The translations under genes were made by a program, and so were the position numbers. Below the pieces are notes generated by a model. That model did not search any database. It worked only from the letters and a program-made list of their open reading frames with translations, and was not told the origin of the DNA. A stretch of 12,820 bases of DNA from CAZJNX01 sp964547415 (lineage in GTDB: Bacteria > Pseudomonadota > Alphaproteobacteria > Rhizobiales > Amorphaceae): the NCBI GenBank assembly GCA_964547415.1, contig CAZJNX010000141.1, forward strand, positions 1 to 12,820. Direction: 5' to 3'. Numbering within the stretch: position 1 is the stretch's first letter; each line of letters begins with the position of its first letter. Below, piece after piece: positions 1 through 6,985 of this stretch.

Positions 1-645
1 CTCCGCGTCGAGCGGGCGACGCCACGCGCGCGCCGCGAAGCCCTCCACGATGGTGGTCGCACACGCGACATCGGCCTCGCCCTCGGGCTCGCAGACGAGG
101 TAGCGCGCCGTTCGCGGCAGGCGGGACAGGGTCAGCGGCACGCCCCAGTGGTTGTTGTGGGAAGCGGCGGAGGCGTGGGTGGCGCCCGAGGGCTCGAGCG
201 CCCGCCGCAGCGCCTCCTTGGTGCCGGTCTTGCCGACGCTGCCGGTGATGGCGATGGCGGTGAGGGCGTCCGCCCGCGCCCTCGCGGCGACGCCCGCCCG
301 GCCGAGCGCGGCCTCCGGGTCGTCCACCATGAGGTAGGGGCGGCCCGGCGCCAGGGAGGCGAGCTTCGCCCGCGCGACGACCGCGACGGCCGCGCCCGCG
401 GTGATCGCCGGGACGGCGAACTGGTGGCCGTCGAAGCGGGCCCCGCGGATCGCGAAGAAGGCCTCGCCCGGCCGGACCGTGCGGCTGTCGATGGACACGC
501 CCGTGATGGCGCCGACGTCGGCGGTGAGCCGACCCTCGGTCGCCCGTTCCAGCTCGTCCCCCGTCCACAGCGGCGGGGTCGGCGCCGGCGCCGGGGCGGG
601 CGCGTGGCCGCCGCCGGCCGGTCCCTCGCTGTCGGTTTCGCTCAC
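1..645 (-). CDS. murF: UDP-MurNAc-tripeptide--D-Ala-D-Ala ligase, 5' part, C-terminal portion abnormal
   Basis: MurF joins D-Ala-D-Ala to UDP-MurNAc-tripeptide in the cytoplasm, the last step of soluble peptidoglycan precursor synthesis. The start is a GTG whose GTGA overlaps the murE stop. A Pro/Ala-rich leader (residues about 10-25) precedes the MurF N-terminal domain, with SIDSRTVRPGEAFFAIRG at 51-68. The ATP-binding loop GSVGKTGTK is at 135-143, and the family motif NNHWGVPLTL at 164-173. In MurF the next block should be E-(I/L/M)-G-(M/A)-NHxGEI. Here the frame stays open but reads CEPEGEADVACATTIVEGF, then an ARAWRRPL stretch, up to the window edge. Residues 182-215 (bases 1-102) therefore do not look like MurF. 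They resemble, from memory only, the C-P...CA..I...A.RA.RRP motif of DUF1592/DUF1595-type proteins. The N-terminal identity is secure; whether the gene is intact is doubtful (chimera, rearrangement or assembly join). Confidence 0.85.
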   Translation of the reverse strand, partial: MSETDSEGPAGGGHAPAPAPAPTPPLWTGDELERATEGRLTADVGAITGVSIDSRTVRPGEAFFAIRGARFDGHQFAVPAITAGAAVAVVARAKLASLAPGRPYLMVDDPEAALGRAGVAARARADALTAIAITGSVGKTGTKEALRRALEPSGATHASAASHNNHWGVPLTLSRLPRTARYLVCEPEGEADVACATTIVEGFAARAWRRPLDAE

Positions 646-2114
646 GCCTCGCCCTCCCGTTCCGCCTCGAGCTGAAGCCGGATCAACTGGTGGTCGGAGA
701 AGGGATGGGTCTCCTCCCCCACGATCTGCCCGGTCTCGTGGCCCTTGCCGGCCACCACGAGCGCATCGTCCGGCCCGAGGATCGCGATTCCCGCCTCGAT
801 GGCCTCCGCCCGATCGCCGATCTCGAGCCCGTCGGGCGCCCCTTCCAGGACGGCCGCGCGGATCGCCGCCGGGGCCTCCGTGCGCGGGTTGTCGTCCGTC
901 ACGATCACGTGGTCGGCGAGGCGCGCCGCGATCCGGCCCATGATCGGCCGCTTGCCCGGGTCCCGGTCGCCGCCCGCGCCGAACACGACCACGAGCTTGC
1001 CCTTCACCTCCGGCCGGAGCGCCGACAGCGCCGCCTCCAGCGCCTCCGGCTTGTGGGCGTAGTCCACGAACACCGGCGCCCCGTTGGCGCGCCGCCCGAC
1101 GAGCTCGAGCCGGCCGGGCGCGCCCCGAAGGCCAGACAGGGCCTCTAGCACATCGGGCAGCGCAATGCCGAGAGCATGGGCGAGGCCCGCGGCCACCAGC
1201 GCGTTGGCCACCTGGAAGGCGCCCGCGAGCGGCAGGTCCACCCGGTGGCGCCCGTCCGCCGATTCGAGGACGAGGCGCTGGCGACCGGCCTCGGGCACCG
1301 CCTCCGCGAGAGCGAGGCCGGTGCCGCGCCGGCCCACCGTGAAGAGGGCAAGGCCGCGCCCGCGCGCCACCTCGGCCACCCGCTCCCCACCCGGGGCGTC
1401 CGGATCGACGACGACCGTGGCACCGTCCGGGGCGAGGGTGTCGAACAGGCGCAGCTTGGCGGCGAGGTAGGCCTCCATGGTGCCGTGGTAGTCGAGGTGG
1501 TCGCGGCCGATGTTGGTGAAGCCGGCCGCGGAAAGACGTACGCCGTCGAGCCGGCGCTGGTCGATGCCGTGGCTCGAGGCCTCCATGGAAAGGTGGGTGA
1601 CGCCATCGGCGGCAAGGCGCGACAGGAGGCGGTGGAGGGCGACCGGGTCGGGCGTCGTGAGGGCGCCCTTCTCCTCGCCCGCGCCCCGGAGGCCGAGGGT
1701 GCCGAGGCTCGCCGACCGGTGGCCCGTGGCGGCCGCGATCTGGCGCACGAACTCGGCGACGGAGGTCTTGCCCGCCGTGCCGGTGACGGCGGCCACCCGC
1801 TCCGGCTGGCCCGGGTGGAGCCGGCTCGCGGCGAGGGCGAGGGCGCGGCGCGGGTCCTCCGCCTCGATCAGGGGGACGGGCGAGGCGGCGACGGCGCCCG
1901 GTGCGGTGAGCACGGCGACCGCGCCCCGCGCCGCGGCGTCGGCCACGAAGCGGGCGCCGTCGGTGCGGCTGCCGGCGAGGGCGGCGAACAGGGCGCCCGG
2001 CGCCACCGCGCGGCTGTCGGCCACGATGGACGAGACCAGCGTTCCGGCCACCGCCCCGGGAAGGGGGTGTCCGGGAAACAGGGTTCCGAGCGTCGCCGTC
2101 CTGTCCTCGTCCAT
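642..2114 (-). CDS. murE: UDP-MurNAc-L-Ala-D-Glu--meso-diaminopimelate ligase
   Basis: MurE adds the third stem-peptide residue to UDP-MurNAc-L-Ala-D-Glu using ATP in the cytoplasm. The 490-residue product has the usual family length. Visible motifs are the ATP loop GTAGKTS (112-118), SMEASSHG (176-183), DYHGTMEAYLAAK with the lysine at 220 expected to be carbamylated, DNPR (408-411), the signature of enzymes that use meso-diaminopimelate, and GKGHE (456-460). I chose the ATG at 2114 because AGGAG lies 8 bases upstream and the protein then starts directly with the family-like LGTLFPG. The same frame is open to an ATG at 2207 that would add 31 residues and overlap the ftsI end by 11 bases, but that ATG has no Shine-Dalgarno sequence and the extra residues look non-coding. 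The stop overlaps the murF GTG. Confidence 0.96.
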   Translation of the reverse strand: MDEDRTATLGTLFPGHPLPGAVAGTLVSSIVADSRAVAPGALFAALAGSRTDGARFVADAAARGAVAVLTAPGAVAASPVPLIEAEDPRRALALAASRLHPGQPERVAAVTGTAGKTSVAEFVRQIAAATGHRSASLGTLGLRGAGEEKGALTTPDPVALHRLLSRLAADGVTHLSMEASSHGIDQRRLDGVRLSAAGFTNIGRDHLDYHGTMEAYLAAKLRLFDTLAPDGATVVVDPDAPGGERVAEVARGRGLALFTVGRRGTGLALAEAVPEAGRQRLVLESADGRHRVDLPLAGAFQVANALVAAGLAHALGIALPDVLEALSGLRGAPGRLELVGRRANGAPVFVDYAHKPEALEAALSALRPEVKGKLVVVFGAGGDRDPGKRPIMGRIAARLADHVIVTDDNPRTEAPAAIRAAVLEGAPDGLEIGDRAEAIEAGIAILGPDDALVVAGKGHETGQIVGEETHPFSDHQLIRLQLEAEREGEA

Positions 2115-2122
2115 CGGGTCCG

Positions 2123-2127
2123 CTCCT
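2123..2127 (-). promoter_or_regulatory. Ribosome binding site that fixes the murE start
   Basis: AGGAG on the minus strand, 8 bases before the ATG at 2114. It is the best Shine-Dalgarno match near the murE 5' end and argues for a start at 2114 rather than 2207. That leaves an 82-base untranslated spacer after ftsI, the longest gap inside this operon; I see no promoter or terminator in it. Confidence 0.7.
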
Positions 2128-2196
2128 GCCGCCGCGCCGTGCCCGCCGCGCACGATCGGTGCGGGCCTCCGGCGATTCGCGTCAAGATGCACCGAA

Positions 2197-3891
2197 TCAG
2201 TTGCCATAGGATACGAGGAGCGGCGTCTCGGGCGCGTCGAAGCGGGGCGGCACCCGCAGCATCGGCCCGATCCGGGCGATCACGTTGGCGGTGGTCGGCG
2301 CCGCGTTCCAGCCAGCGGTCGCGAACGGCTTGCCGGGCTCGCGCTGGGGCTCGTCGAGGACGACGAGGACCACGTAGCGCGGGTCGTCCATCGGGAAGGC
2401 GGCGAGGAAGCTGTTGAGCCGCTTGTCACCATCGTAGCGGCCGTTCACCACCTTCTCGGCGGTGCCCGTCTTGCCGCCGACCCGGTAGCCCGGCACCTGT
2501 GCGCTGCGGCCGGAGCCCTTCTTGCCGTTGAGCCAGAAGAGCTCGCGCATGGCCGCCGACGTCTCCGGCGAGACGACCCGCACCGCCTCCGCCCGGGCCT
2601 CCGCAAGGGTGCGGGGGAAGAAGGTGGGCTCCATGAGCCAGCCGCCGTTGAGGATCGCGGCCGCTCCGACGGCCGCGTGCATGGGCGTCACCGACATGCC
2701 GTGGCCGAACGAGACGGTGGTGGCGGTGAGTTCGGTCCAGCGGGAGGGCTTGATCGGCCGCGCCATCTCCGGGAGTTCGGAGGACAGGCGCTCCATCATG
2801 CCGAGGCGTTCCAGAAAGGCCCACTGCCGGTCCATCCCGGCGTGGAGCGCCATCTTCGCCGTGCCGATGTTGGAGGAGTAGATGAACACCTCCGGCATCG
2901 ACAGGACGCGCCGCTTGCCGCGGTAGTCGTCGATGGTGAAGCCCCCGATGCGGATGGGGGCGGAGGCGTCGAAGCGGCTCGCGAGGGTCACGCGCCCGCT
3001 GTCGAGGGCCATCGCGGTGGTGAAGGCCTTCATCACCGAGCCGAGCTCGAACACGCCCGCCGTCGCCCGGTTCATCCGGTCCTCGTCGAGGGAGCCGGCC
3101 GGGTCGTTCGGATCGTAGTCGGGCAGCGACACCATGGCCATGACCTCGGCCGTGTCGGCGTCGAGGACGATGCCGACGGCCGCCTTCGCCCGGTAGCGCT
3201 CCATGGCGCGGGCGAGCTCGTCGCGCACGGCGTGCTGGACGCGCAGGTCCACCGACAGGCGCACGGGCTCCATCTCCTTGCCCGTGCGGGCGAGGCCGAC
3301 GGCCTGGAGGGCGGCGAGGCCGTTGCCGTCGATGTGCTTCTCGAGGCCGGCGATGCCCTGGTTGTCCACGTTGACGTGGCCGACCACGTGCCCCGCCGTC
3401 GCCCCACCCGGGTAGAAGCGGCGGTTCTCGGTCAGGAAGCCGATGCCGGGGATGCCGAGGTCGTGGATCGCCTGGCGCTCGCGGGCGGTGATCTCCCGGC
3501 GCAGCCAGATGAAGCCGGCGTCGGAGGCGAGCTGGCGGCGCACCTTGGCCGTGCCGAGTTCGGGGAGGACGGTGGCGAGGGCCTCCACCGCCTCGTCCGG
3601 GTCGATGATGCGCCGCGGCTCGGCGTAGAGGGAGGCGGTGGTGAGGTCGGTCGCCAGGATCTCCCCGTTCCGGTCCACGATGTCTGGCCGGGCGGCCTGG
3701 ACGGCGTCGGCCGCGCTCTGACGCACCACCTCGGTGGGCTCGGGCGTGAGGCCGAGGGCGACGAGGCGGCCGCCGATCACCCCGTAGACGGCCACGAACA
3801 CGAGCATGGCGAGGACGATGCGCCCGCGGCTCGCCCCGCCGGTGCGGCGCGCGTCCCGTGCCCGGGCCTTGCCGGCGGCTTTCGCTGCCAT
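2197..3891 (-). CDS. ftsI: Septal peptidoglycan D,D-transpeptidase (PBP3/FtsI)
   Basis: FtsI is the division-specific class B penicillin-binding protein that crosslinks septal peptidoglycan in the periplasm, working with FtsW and the FtsQLB complex. The 564-residue product has a short basic cytoplasmic tail, one membrane segment (about 24-46), a pedestal domain beginning near RPDIVDRNG (68-76), and the transpeptidase domain. That domain carries the serine nucleophile motif SVMK (285-288), SSN (339-341) and KTGT (474-477). All three active-site motifs are intact. The ATG at 3891 has GGGGGAG 7 bases upstream. A second ATG at 3909 overlaps the ftsL stop as ATGA and would add six residues by translational coupling, so it remains possible. 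The long open frame upstream of that is only an out-of-frame reading of ftsL and rsmH. Confidence 0.96.
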   Translation of the reverse strand: MAAKAAGKARARDARRTGGASRGRIVLAMLVFVAVYGVIGGRLVALGLTPEPTEVVRQSAADAVQAARPDIVDRNGEILATDLTTASLYAEPRRIIDPDEAVEALATVLPELGTAKVRRQLASDAGFIWLRREITARERQAIHDLGIPGIGFLTENRRFYPGGATAGHVVGHVNVDNQGIAGLEKHIDGNGLAALQAVGLARTGKEMEPVRLSVDLRVQHAVRDELARAMERYRAKAAVGIVLDADTAEVMAMVSLPDYDPNDPAGSLDEDRMNRATAGVFELGSVMKAFTTAMALDSGRVTLASRFDASAPIRIGGFTIDDYRGKRRVLSMPEVFIYSSNIGTAKMALHAGMDRQWAFLERLGMMERLSSELPEMARPIKPSRWTELTATTVSFGHGMSVTPMHAAVGAAAILNGGWLMEPTFFPRTLAEARAEAVRVVSPETSAAMRELFWLNGKKGSGRSAQVPGYRVGGKTGTAEKVVNGRYDGDKRLNSFLAAFPMDDPRYVVLVVLDEPQREPGKPFATAGWNAAPTTANVIARIGPMLRVPPRFDAPETPLLVSYGN

Positions 3892-3898
3892 GTCCTGT

Positions 3899-3905
3899 CT
3901 CCCCC
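3899..3905 (-). promoter_or_regulatory. Ribosome binding site favouring the ftsI start at 3891
   Basis: GGGGGAG on the minus strand, 7 bases before the ATG at 3891, overlapping the first codons that would be used if ftsI started at the ATGA overlap (3909). It supports 3891 as the main start. Confidence 0.55.
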
Positions 3906-4229
3906 TCATTGGTCCGTGTCGGCCGCGAGGCCCCGGGACGGGCCGGCGGGCACGCGGTCGATGGCGTCGATCTGGTGGGCGGAGATGGGCTGAAGGCCCA
4001 TCACGTCGTTGTGGCGCTCGAGCAGGCCCTGGATCCGGGCGGGATGGTCGAGGGCGCTCCACTCGGCGGTGAGCTCGGAGATGCGCTGGCGCTCGGCGGC
4101 GATCCGGTCGTTGAGCTCGGCGATCGCCTCCGCCTCCCGCGCCGTGTCCGTCTTGATGGCGAACGTGAAGCCGGCGAGGGACAGGACGAGGAGGAGGAGG
4201 AGGAGTTCCACCGCGCGGCGGACGGTCAT
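3906..4229 (-). CDS. ftsL: Cell division protein FtsL
   Basis: A 107-residue bitopic membrane protein, identified by position between rsmH and ftsI and by architecture. It has a very short basic N-terminus (MTVRR), a leucine-rich membrane segment (about 8-25), then a charged helix (about 28-60, EAEAIAELNDRIAAERQRI) of the kind that forms a coiled coil with FtsB in the periplasm. The segment HPARIQGLLERHNDVMGLQP (62-81) matches the alphaproteobacterial FtsL pattern of a helix ending in a GLxP-type turn. FtsL links FtsQ/FtsB to FtsW/FtsI and activates septal synthesis. The ATG overlaps the rsmH stop as ATGA, so translation is coupled. FtsL diverges fast, so identity rests partly on context. The frame continues open far upstream, but that part is antiregister rsmH sequence. 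Confidence 0.9.
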   Translation of the reverse strand: MTVRRAVELLLLLLVLSLAGFTFAIKTDTAREAEAIAELNDRIAAERQRISELTAEWSALDHPARIQGLLERHNDVMGLQPISAHQIDAIDRVPAGPSRGLAADTDQ

Positions 4230-5290
4230 GACCGCCCCCCGTGGCCGAGGGCGGGAAGGGCCGGCACGCCGATGGCGGCGAGATCCACCGGGCGGGCGGG
4301 GGCGGCGGTCCGCACGGCCGCGCGCAGCCGCGCGGAGCGGGCGCGCGGGTTTTCCGCCACCTCCGCCGCGCCCGGCGTCTCGGCCTTGCGGGTGAGGAGG
4401 GAGAAGGTGGGCTCGGCCCGGGTCTCGACCGGCCGGTGGCGGGAGCCGCCCGCCCCGGTGGCCGAGCGGTCGGCCAGGAAGCGTTTCACGATGCGGTCCT
4501 CGAGGCTGTGGAAGGCGACGACGACGAGGCGGCCGCCTTCCGCGAGCGCCCGCTCGGCGGCGCCGAGGGCCCGGCCGAGCTCCTCGAGCTCCCGGTTCAC
4601 GTAGAGGCGCAGCGCCTGGAAGGTGCGGGTCGCCGGGTGGATCCCGTCGACCGAGCGGGGGACGACGGCCGCCACCGTCTCGGCGAGGGCGCGGGTGTCG
4701 GCGAGGCGGCCGCTCGCGCGGGCCTCCCGCACGGCGCGGGCGACGCGGCGGGCGTGGCGCTCCTCCCCGAGGACGCGGATGACGTGAGAAAGGTCCCGCT
4801 CCGACAGGCGGTCGATCACCTCGGCGGCCGTCGGCCCATCCCCTCCCATGCGCATGTCGAGGGGCCCGGCGGCGCGGAAGGAAAAGCCGCGGTGCGCCTC
4901 GTCGAGCTGGGGGGAGGAGACGCCGACGTCGAGGACGACGCCGTCGAGGGCGGGCGCGCCGGCGGCGGCCGCGTGGGCGTCGAGGTCGCCGAACAGGCCC
5001 TCGACGAGGACGAGCGCCTCGCCCGCCTCCGCCTTCAGCGCCGCGCCGCGGGCGATCGCGTCCGGGTCCCGGTCGAGGGCGAGGACGCGGGCGCCCGCGG
5101 CCAGGATCGCGCGGGTGTAGCCGCCCGCGCCGAAGGTGCCGTCGAGGATGGTCTCGCCCGGCTGCGGGGCGAGGCGGGCCATCACCTCGGCCAGCATGAC
5201 GGGGCGGTGGGGCGCGGTCCCATGCCCGCCCGTGTCCGCCGCGCGGGTGGCGGCGGGCGCAAGTGGGGCGCCGTCCCACGGGGCCCTCAC
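4226..5290 (-). CDS. rsmH: 16S rRNA (cytosine1402-N4)-methyltransferase RsmH (MraW)
   Basis: RsmH uses S-adenosylmethionine to methylate N4 of C1402 in the ribosomal P site. The 354-residue product shows HRPVMLAEV (28-36), the SAM-binding loop DGTFGAGG (50-57), DVGVSSPQLDEAHRGF (121-136), GPLDMRM (142-148), HPATRTFQALRLYVNREL (218-235), VVVAFHSLEDRIVKRF (256-271) and the C-terminal ENPRARSARLRA (313-324). These are all family signatures in the right order. The start is a GTG overlapping the mraZ stop (GTGA), with a purine-rich GGGAGGGGGG just before it. This gives about 25 Pro/Ala/Gly-rich residues before the conserved HxPVM, slightly longer than usual. The stop overlaps the ftsL ATG. Confidence 0.97.
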   Translation of the reverse strand: MRAPWDGAPLAPAATRAADTGGHGTAPHRPVMLAEVMARLAPQPGETILDGTFGAGGYTRAILAAGARVLALDRDPDAIARGAALKAEAGEALVLVEGLFGDLDAHAAAAGAPALDGVVLDVGVSSPQLDEAHRGFSFRAAGPLDMRMGGDGPTAAEVIDRLSERDLSHVIRVLGEERHARRVARAVREARASGRLADTRALAETVAAVVPRSVDGIHPATRTFQALRLYVNRELEELGRALGAAERALAEGGRLVVVAFHSLEDRIVKRFLADRSATGAGGSRHRPVETRAEPTFSLLTRKAETPGAAEVAENPRARSARLRAAVRTAAPARPVDLAAIGVPALPALGHGGRS

Positions 5291-5748
5291 GCGCCCCCCT
5301 CCCCGGCGGGACGGGGGCCGCCGAGGGCGCCGAACGCCCGGCGCATCGCCTCGGCGCGGTGGGCCTCGAACGCCTCCGGCGCCCAGATCTGGAACTTGTA
5401 GCCCTGGCCCACGAAGGTGGCGCGGTCGGCGATGCCGGTGTGGGCGCGGATCGCCTCCGAGAGCATCACGCGCCCCTCGCCGTCCACCTTCAGGATCTCC
5501 GAGTTGCCGAAGAAGGCGGTCGACATCAGGTCGTGCTCCGCAGTCAGCGTGTCGAATCCGTCGAGCCGTGCCTTGATCTCGCCGAGGAGGGCGTTGCCGC
5601 CCGCATCGACCGCCGAAAGGAACGGCGAGGGATAACAGTAAAGCCCCTCGAAACCGTCACGCGTCAGGACCGACCGGAAGGAGGCGGGAATGGAGACCCG
5701 ACCCTTCGCGTCCAGCCTGTTCGTGTAGTGCGAGACGAACCCGTGCAT
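5287..5748 (-). CDS. mraZ: Transcriptional regulator MraZ
   Basis: MraZ is a ring-forming DNA-binding protein that represses its own dcw operon. The 153-residue product has two SpoVT-AbrB-like half domains. The first carries NRLDAKGRVSIPASFR (10-25) and the second VDGEGRVMLSEAIR (88-101), each with the D-x-K/E-G-R-(V/I) core. GLYCYP (35-40) and AVDAGGNALLGEI (46-58) are wording I associate with Hyphomicrobiales. I chose the ATG at 5748 because the conserved protein begins there (HGFVSHYTNRLD). The frame is open to an ATG at 5844, but those 32 residues are Arg/Gly-rich and atypical. The Shine-Dalgarno is weak (GAGG about 11 bases upstream). It is the first gene of the operon, and its likely binding boxes lie about 130 bases upstream. 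Confidence 0.95.
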   Translation of the reverse strand: MHGFVSHYTNRLDAKGRVSIPASFRSVLTRDGFEGLYCYPSPFLSAVDAGGNALLGEIKARLDGFDTLTAEHDLMSTAFFGNSEILKVDGEGRVMLSEAIRAHTGIADRATFVGQGYKFQIWAPEAFEAHRAEAMRRAFGALGGPRPAGEGGA

Positions 5749-5874
5749 GGGGCTGGAGCCTCGACGCCGCACCCCCGGACGCGGGGCGCCTTGCGGACCG
5801 GCCGCGATGGGCCGCCGAACCCGCGCCCCCCTCGCCCGACGCATGACCAGACACGTCCCGCCGCCGGCTTCTCA

Positions 5875-5919
5875 CGGGATGATTTGGGATACCATGGGCA
5901 ACTTTGGGCGTCAATGGAA
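5875..5919. promoter_or_regulatory. Putative MraZ operator: five TGGG-type boxes at 10-base period
   Basis: Read on the plus strand, five pentamers start at 5875, 5885, 5895, 5905 and 5915: CGGGA, TGGGA, TGGGC, TGGGC and TGGAA. Each is separated by exactly 5 bases. Three are perfect TGGGN; the outer two have one mismatch each. MraZ of E. coli is known to bind TGGGN direct repeats with 5-base spacers upstream of mraZ, and one turn of DNA per repeat suits a ring that touches one face of the helix. The array covers the -35 and -10 elements of the mraZ promoter, so binding should block polymerase (inference). The repeats run TGGG on the strand opposite to mraZ transcription. Confidence 0.85.
5886..5914 (-). 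promoter_or_regulatory. Putative sigma-70-type promoter of the mraZ (dcw) operon
   Basis: On the minus strand TTGACG (bases 5914-5909) is followed after 17 bases by TATCCC (5891-5886). The -35 matches the consensus at five of six positions and the -10 at three of six, with ideal spacing. Transcription would begin near 5880, leaving a 5' leader of about 130 bases before the mraZ ATG. The promoter lies completely inside the repeat array, which suggests autoregulation. The weak -10 is the main uncertainty. Confidence 0.65.
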
Positions 5920-6048
5920 TCGAGCCATGGTCCGCGGGCGCGCCGGCGTTCCGCCTGCCCCTCCCCGGAACCGCCCGCGGCTCCGGAGGCTTCGCCTCGG
6001 CGAACCGGAACGGCCGGTTTCAGCCAAACGGACGACGAGGTTCCCAGG
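5920..6048 (+). other. Leader region of the divergent hydrolase-like gene
   Basis: No gene here. I see no convincing plus-strand promoter. Two small overlapping inverted repeats occur: TTCGC/GCGAA (5991-5995 with 6000-6004) and AACCGG/CCGGTT (6003-6008 with 6014-6019). They share two bases, so only one could fully form. GAGG at 6037-6040 provides a Shine-Dalgarno 8 bases before the ATG at 6049. Confidence 0.4.
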
Positions 6049-6861
6049 ATGCGAGCCGAAACCCCATTTCCCGCCGGACCGCGCGCGGTCCTTCTCGCGG
6101 GCGCGATCGCCCTCGCCGGCTTCCTTTCGGGTACCGCGGCGGCCCAGGGGGGCGGCCCGGACGATCCAGCCATCGAGGAGAGCGAGGCGGCGCTGCCGGG
6201 CTCCTACGGGATCGTCCGCGGGCTTCTGATCGAGCCGGTCGACGTGGACGAGGAGGCCCCGGCCGTCCTCGTCATCCACGACCGCAAGGGACTGGACGAC
6301 CATGCGCGCGCCGTCGCCCGCCGCCTCGCCAAGGCGGGCTACGTGACGATGGCCGTGGACATGCTGTCGACCGCGGGCGACACCCCCGACACCCCCGTCG
6401 AGACCGCCGAGAGCGTGGACGCGCTTCCCCCGGACGTCGCCCTCGACACGGCGCGGGCGGCGGCGAACTGGCTCGAGACCCATCCCCTGTCCTCCGGCGA
6501 GGTGGGGATCGTCGGGTTCGGCTGGGGCGGTGCGGTCGGCATGCGCCTTGCGGGGGCGGACGCGCCGGTGCGGGCCGTCGTCGCCTACTACTTCGAGGAC
6601 CTGCCGCCGGACGCCATGGCGGGCATCCTCGACACGCCCGTCCTCCTCCACTACGCCGGCGCGGAGGATGGCGCCCACGGGCGGATCGCCGACTTCACGA
6701 AGGCGCTCGACACCGAGCGGCTCGACTACCGCGTCCACATCTACGACGGGATGAGCCGCGGCTTCGACGACCCGGGGGCGGGCGAGGCCTACCACGAGGG
6801 GGCTTCGCAAGAGGCGTTCCGCCGGACGGTGGATTTCTTGAAGGACCGGCTCGGGGCGTGA
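6049..6861 (+). CDS. Exported dienelactone hydrolase-fold protein, probably catalytically inactive
   Basis: A 270-residue alpha/beta-hydrolase-fold protein of the dienelactone hydrolase family. The N-terminus has a charged start, a hydrophobic core (about 13-26) and an Ala-rich cleavage region (GTAAAQ, 29-33), so it is probably Sec-exported to the periplasm. PAVLVIHDRKGL (71-82) and GYVTMAVDML (97-106) are the family's first strands. The nucleophile elbow reads GFGWGG (156-161), where family members have GxCxGG, so the catalytic Cys is Gly158. The region that normally reads PGxxHGF reads DGMSRGF (233-239), replacing the catalytic His with Arg237. The usual HE near the active site is His77-Asp78, and the acid position falls in AGAEDG (203-208). 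The fold looks intact but the triad is gone. A binding or sensing role is possible; no substrate can be inferred. The start is supported by GAGG with 8-base spacing. It diverges from mraZ and converges on radA. Confidence 0.88.
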   Translation: MRAETPFPAGPRAVLLAGAIALAGFLSGTAAAQGGGPDDPAIEESEAALPGSYGIVRGLLIEPVDVDEEAPAVLVIHDRKGLDDHARAVARRLAKAGYVTMAVDMLSTAGDTPDTPVETAESVDALPPDVALDTARAAANWLETHPLSSGEVGIVGFGWGGAVGMRLAGADAPVRAVVAYYFEDLPPDAMAGILDTPVLLHYAGAEDGAHGRIADFTKALDTERLDYRVHIYDGMSRGFDDPGAGEAYHEGASQEAFRRTVDFLKDRLGA

Positions 6862-6985
6862 GCGGCGGCGGAGGTGCGGCGACCGTCGCCGCGCCCCCGC
6901 GAAGCCGATGTGGCCGCCGGGCGACCAGCGGCCGGCCCGGCCACGGCTCGGGCGCTCCACGGGTCCGGACCGTCCCGTGCGCGCC

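Noticed and set aside
1176..3993. Very long plus-strand open frames opposite murE and ftsI (up to 827 codons)
   Set aside because: They mirror certain genes, are rich in Arg/Gly/Pro/His and lack any family motif; stop-free antisense frames are expected at this GC content.
4230..5279. Extension of the ftsL frame upstream to 5279
   Set aside because: The region is rsmH in another frame; only the last 107 codons show FtsL features, and the ATGA overlap gives a clear start.
5749..5844. Upstream ATG for mraZ at 5844
   Set aside because: It adds 32 Arg/Gly-rich residues absent from MraZ proteins; the conserved protein starts at 5748.
5911..6960. Minus-strand open frame opposite the hydrolase-like gene
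   Set aside because: His/Arg/Gly-rich shadow of a gene with signal peptide, fold motifs and Shine-Dalgarno on the plus strand.
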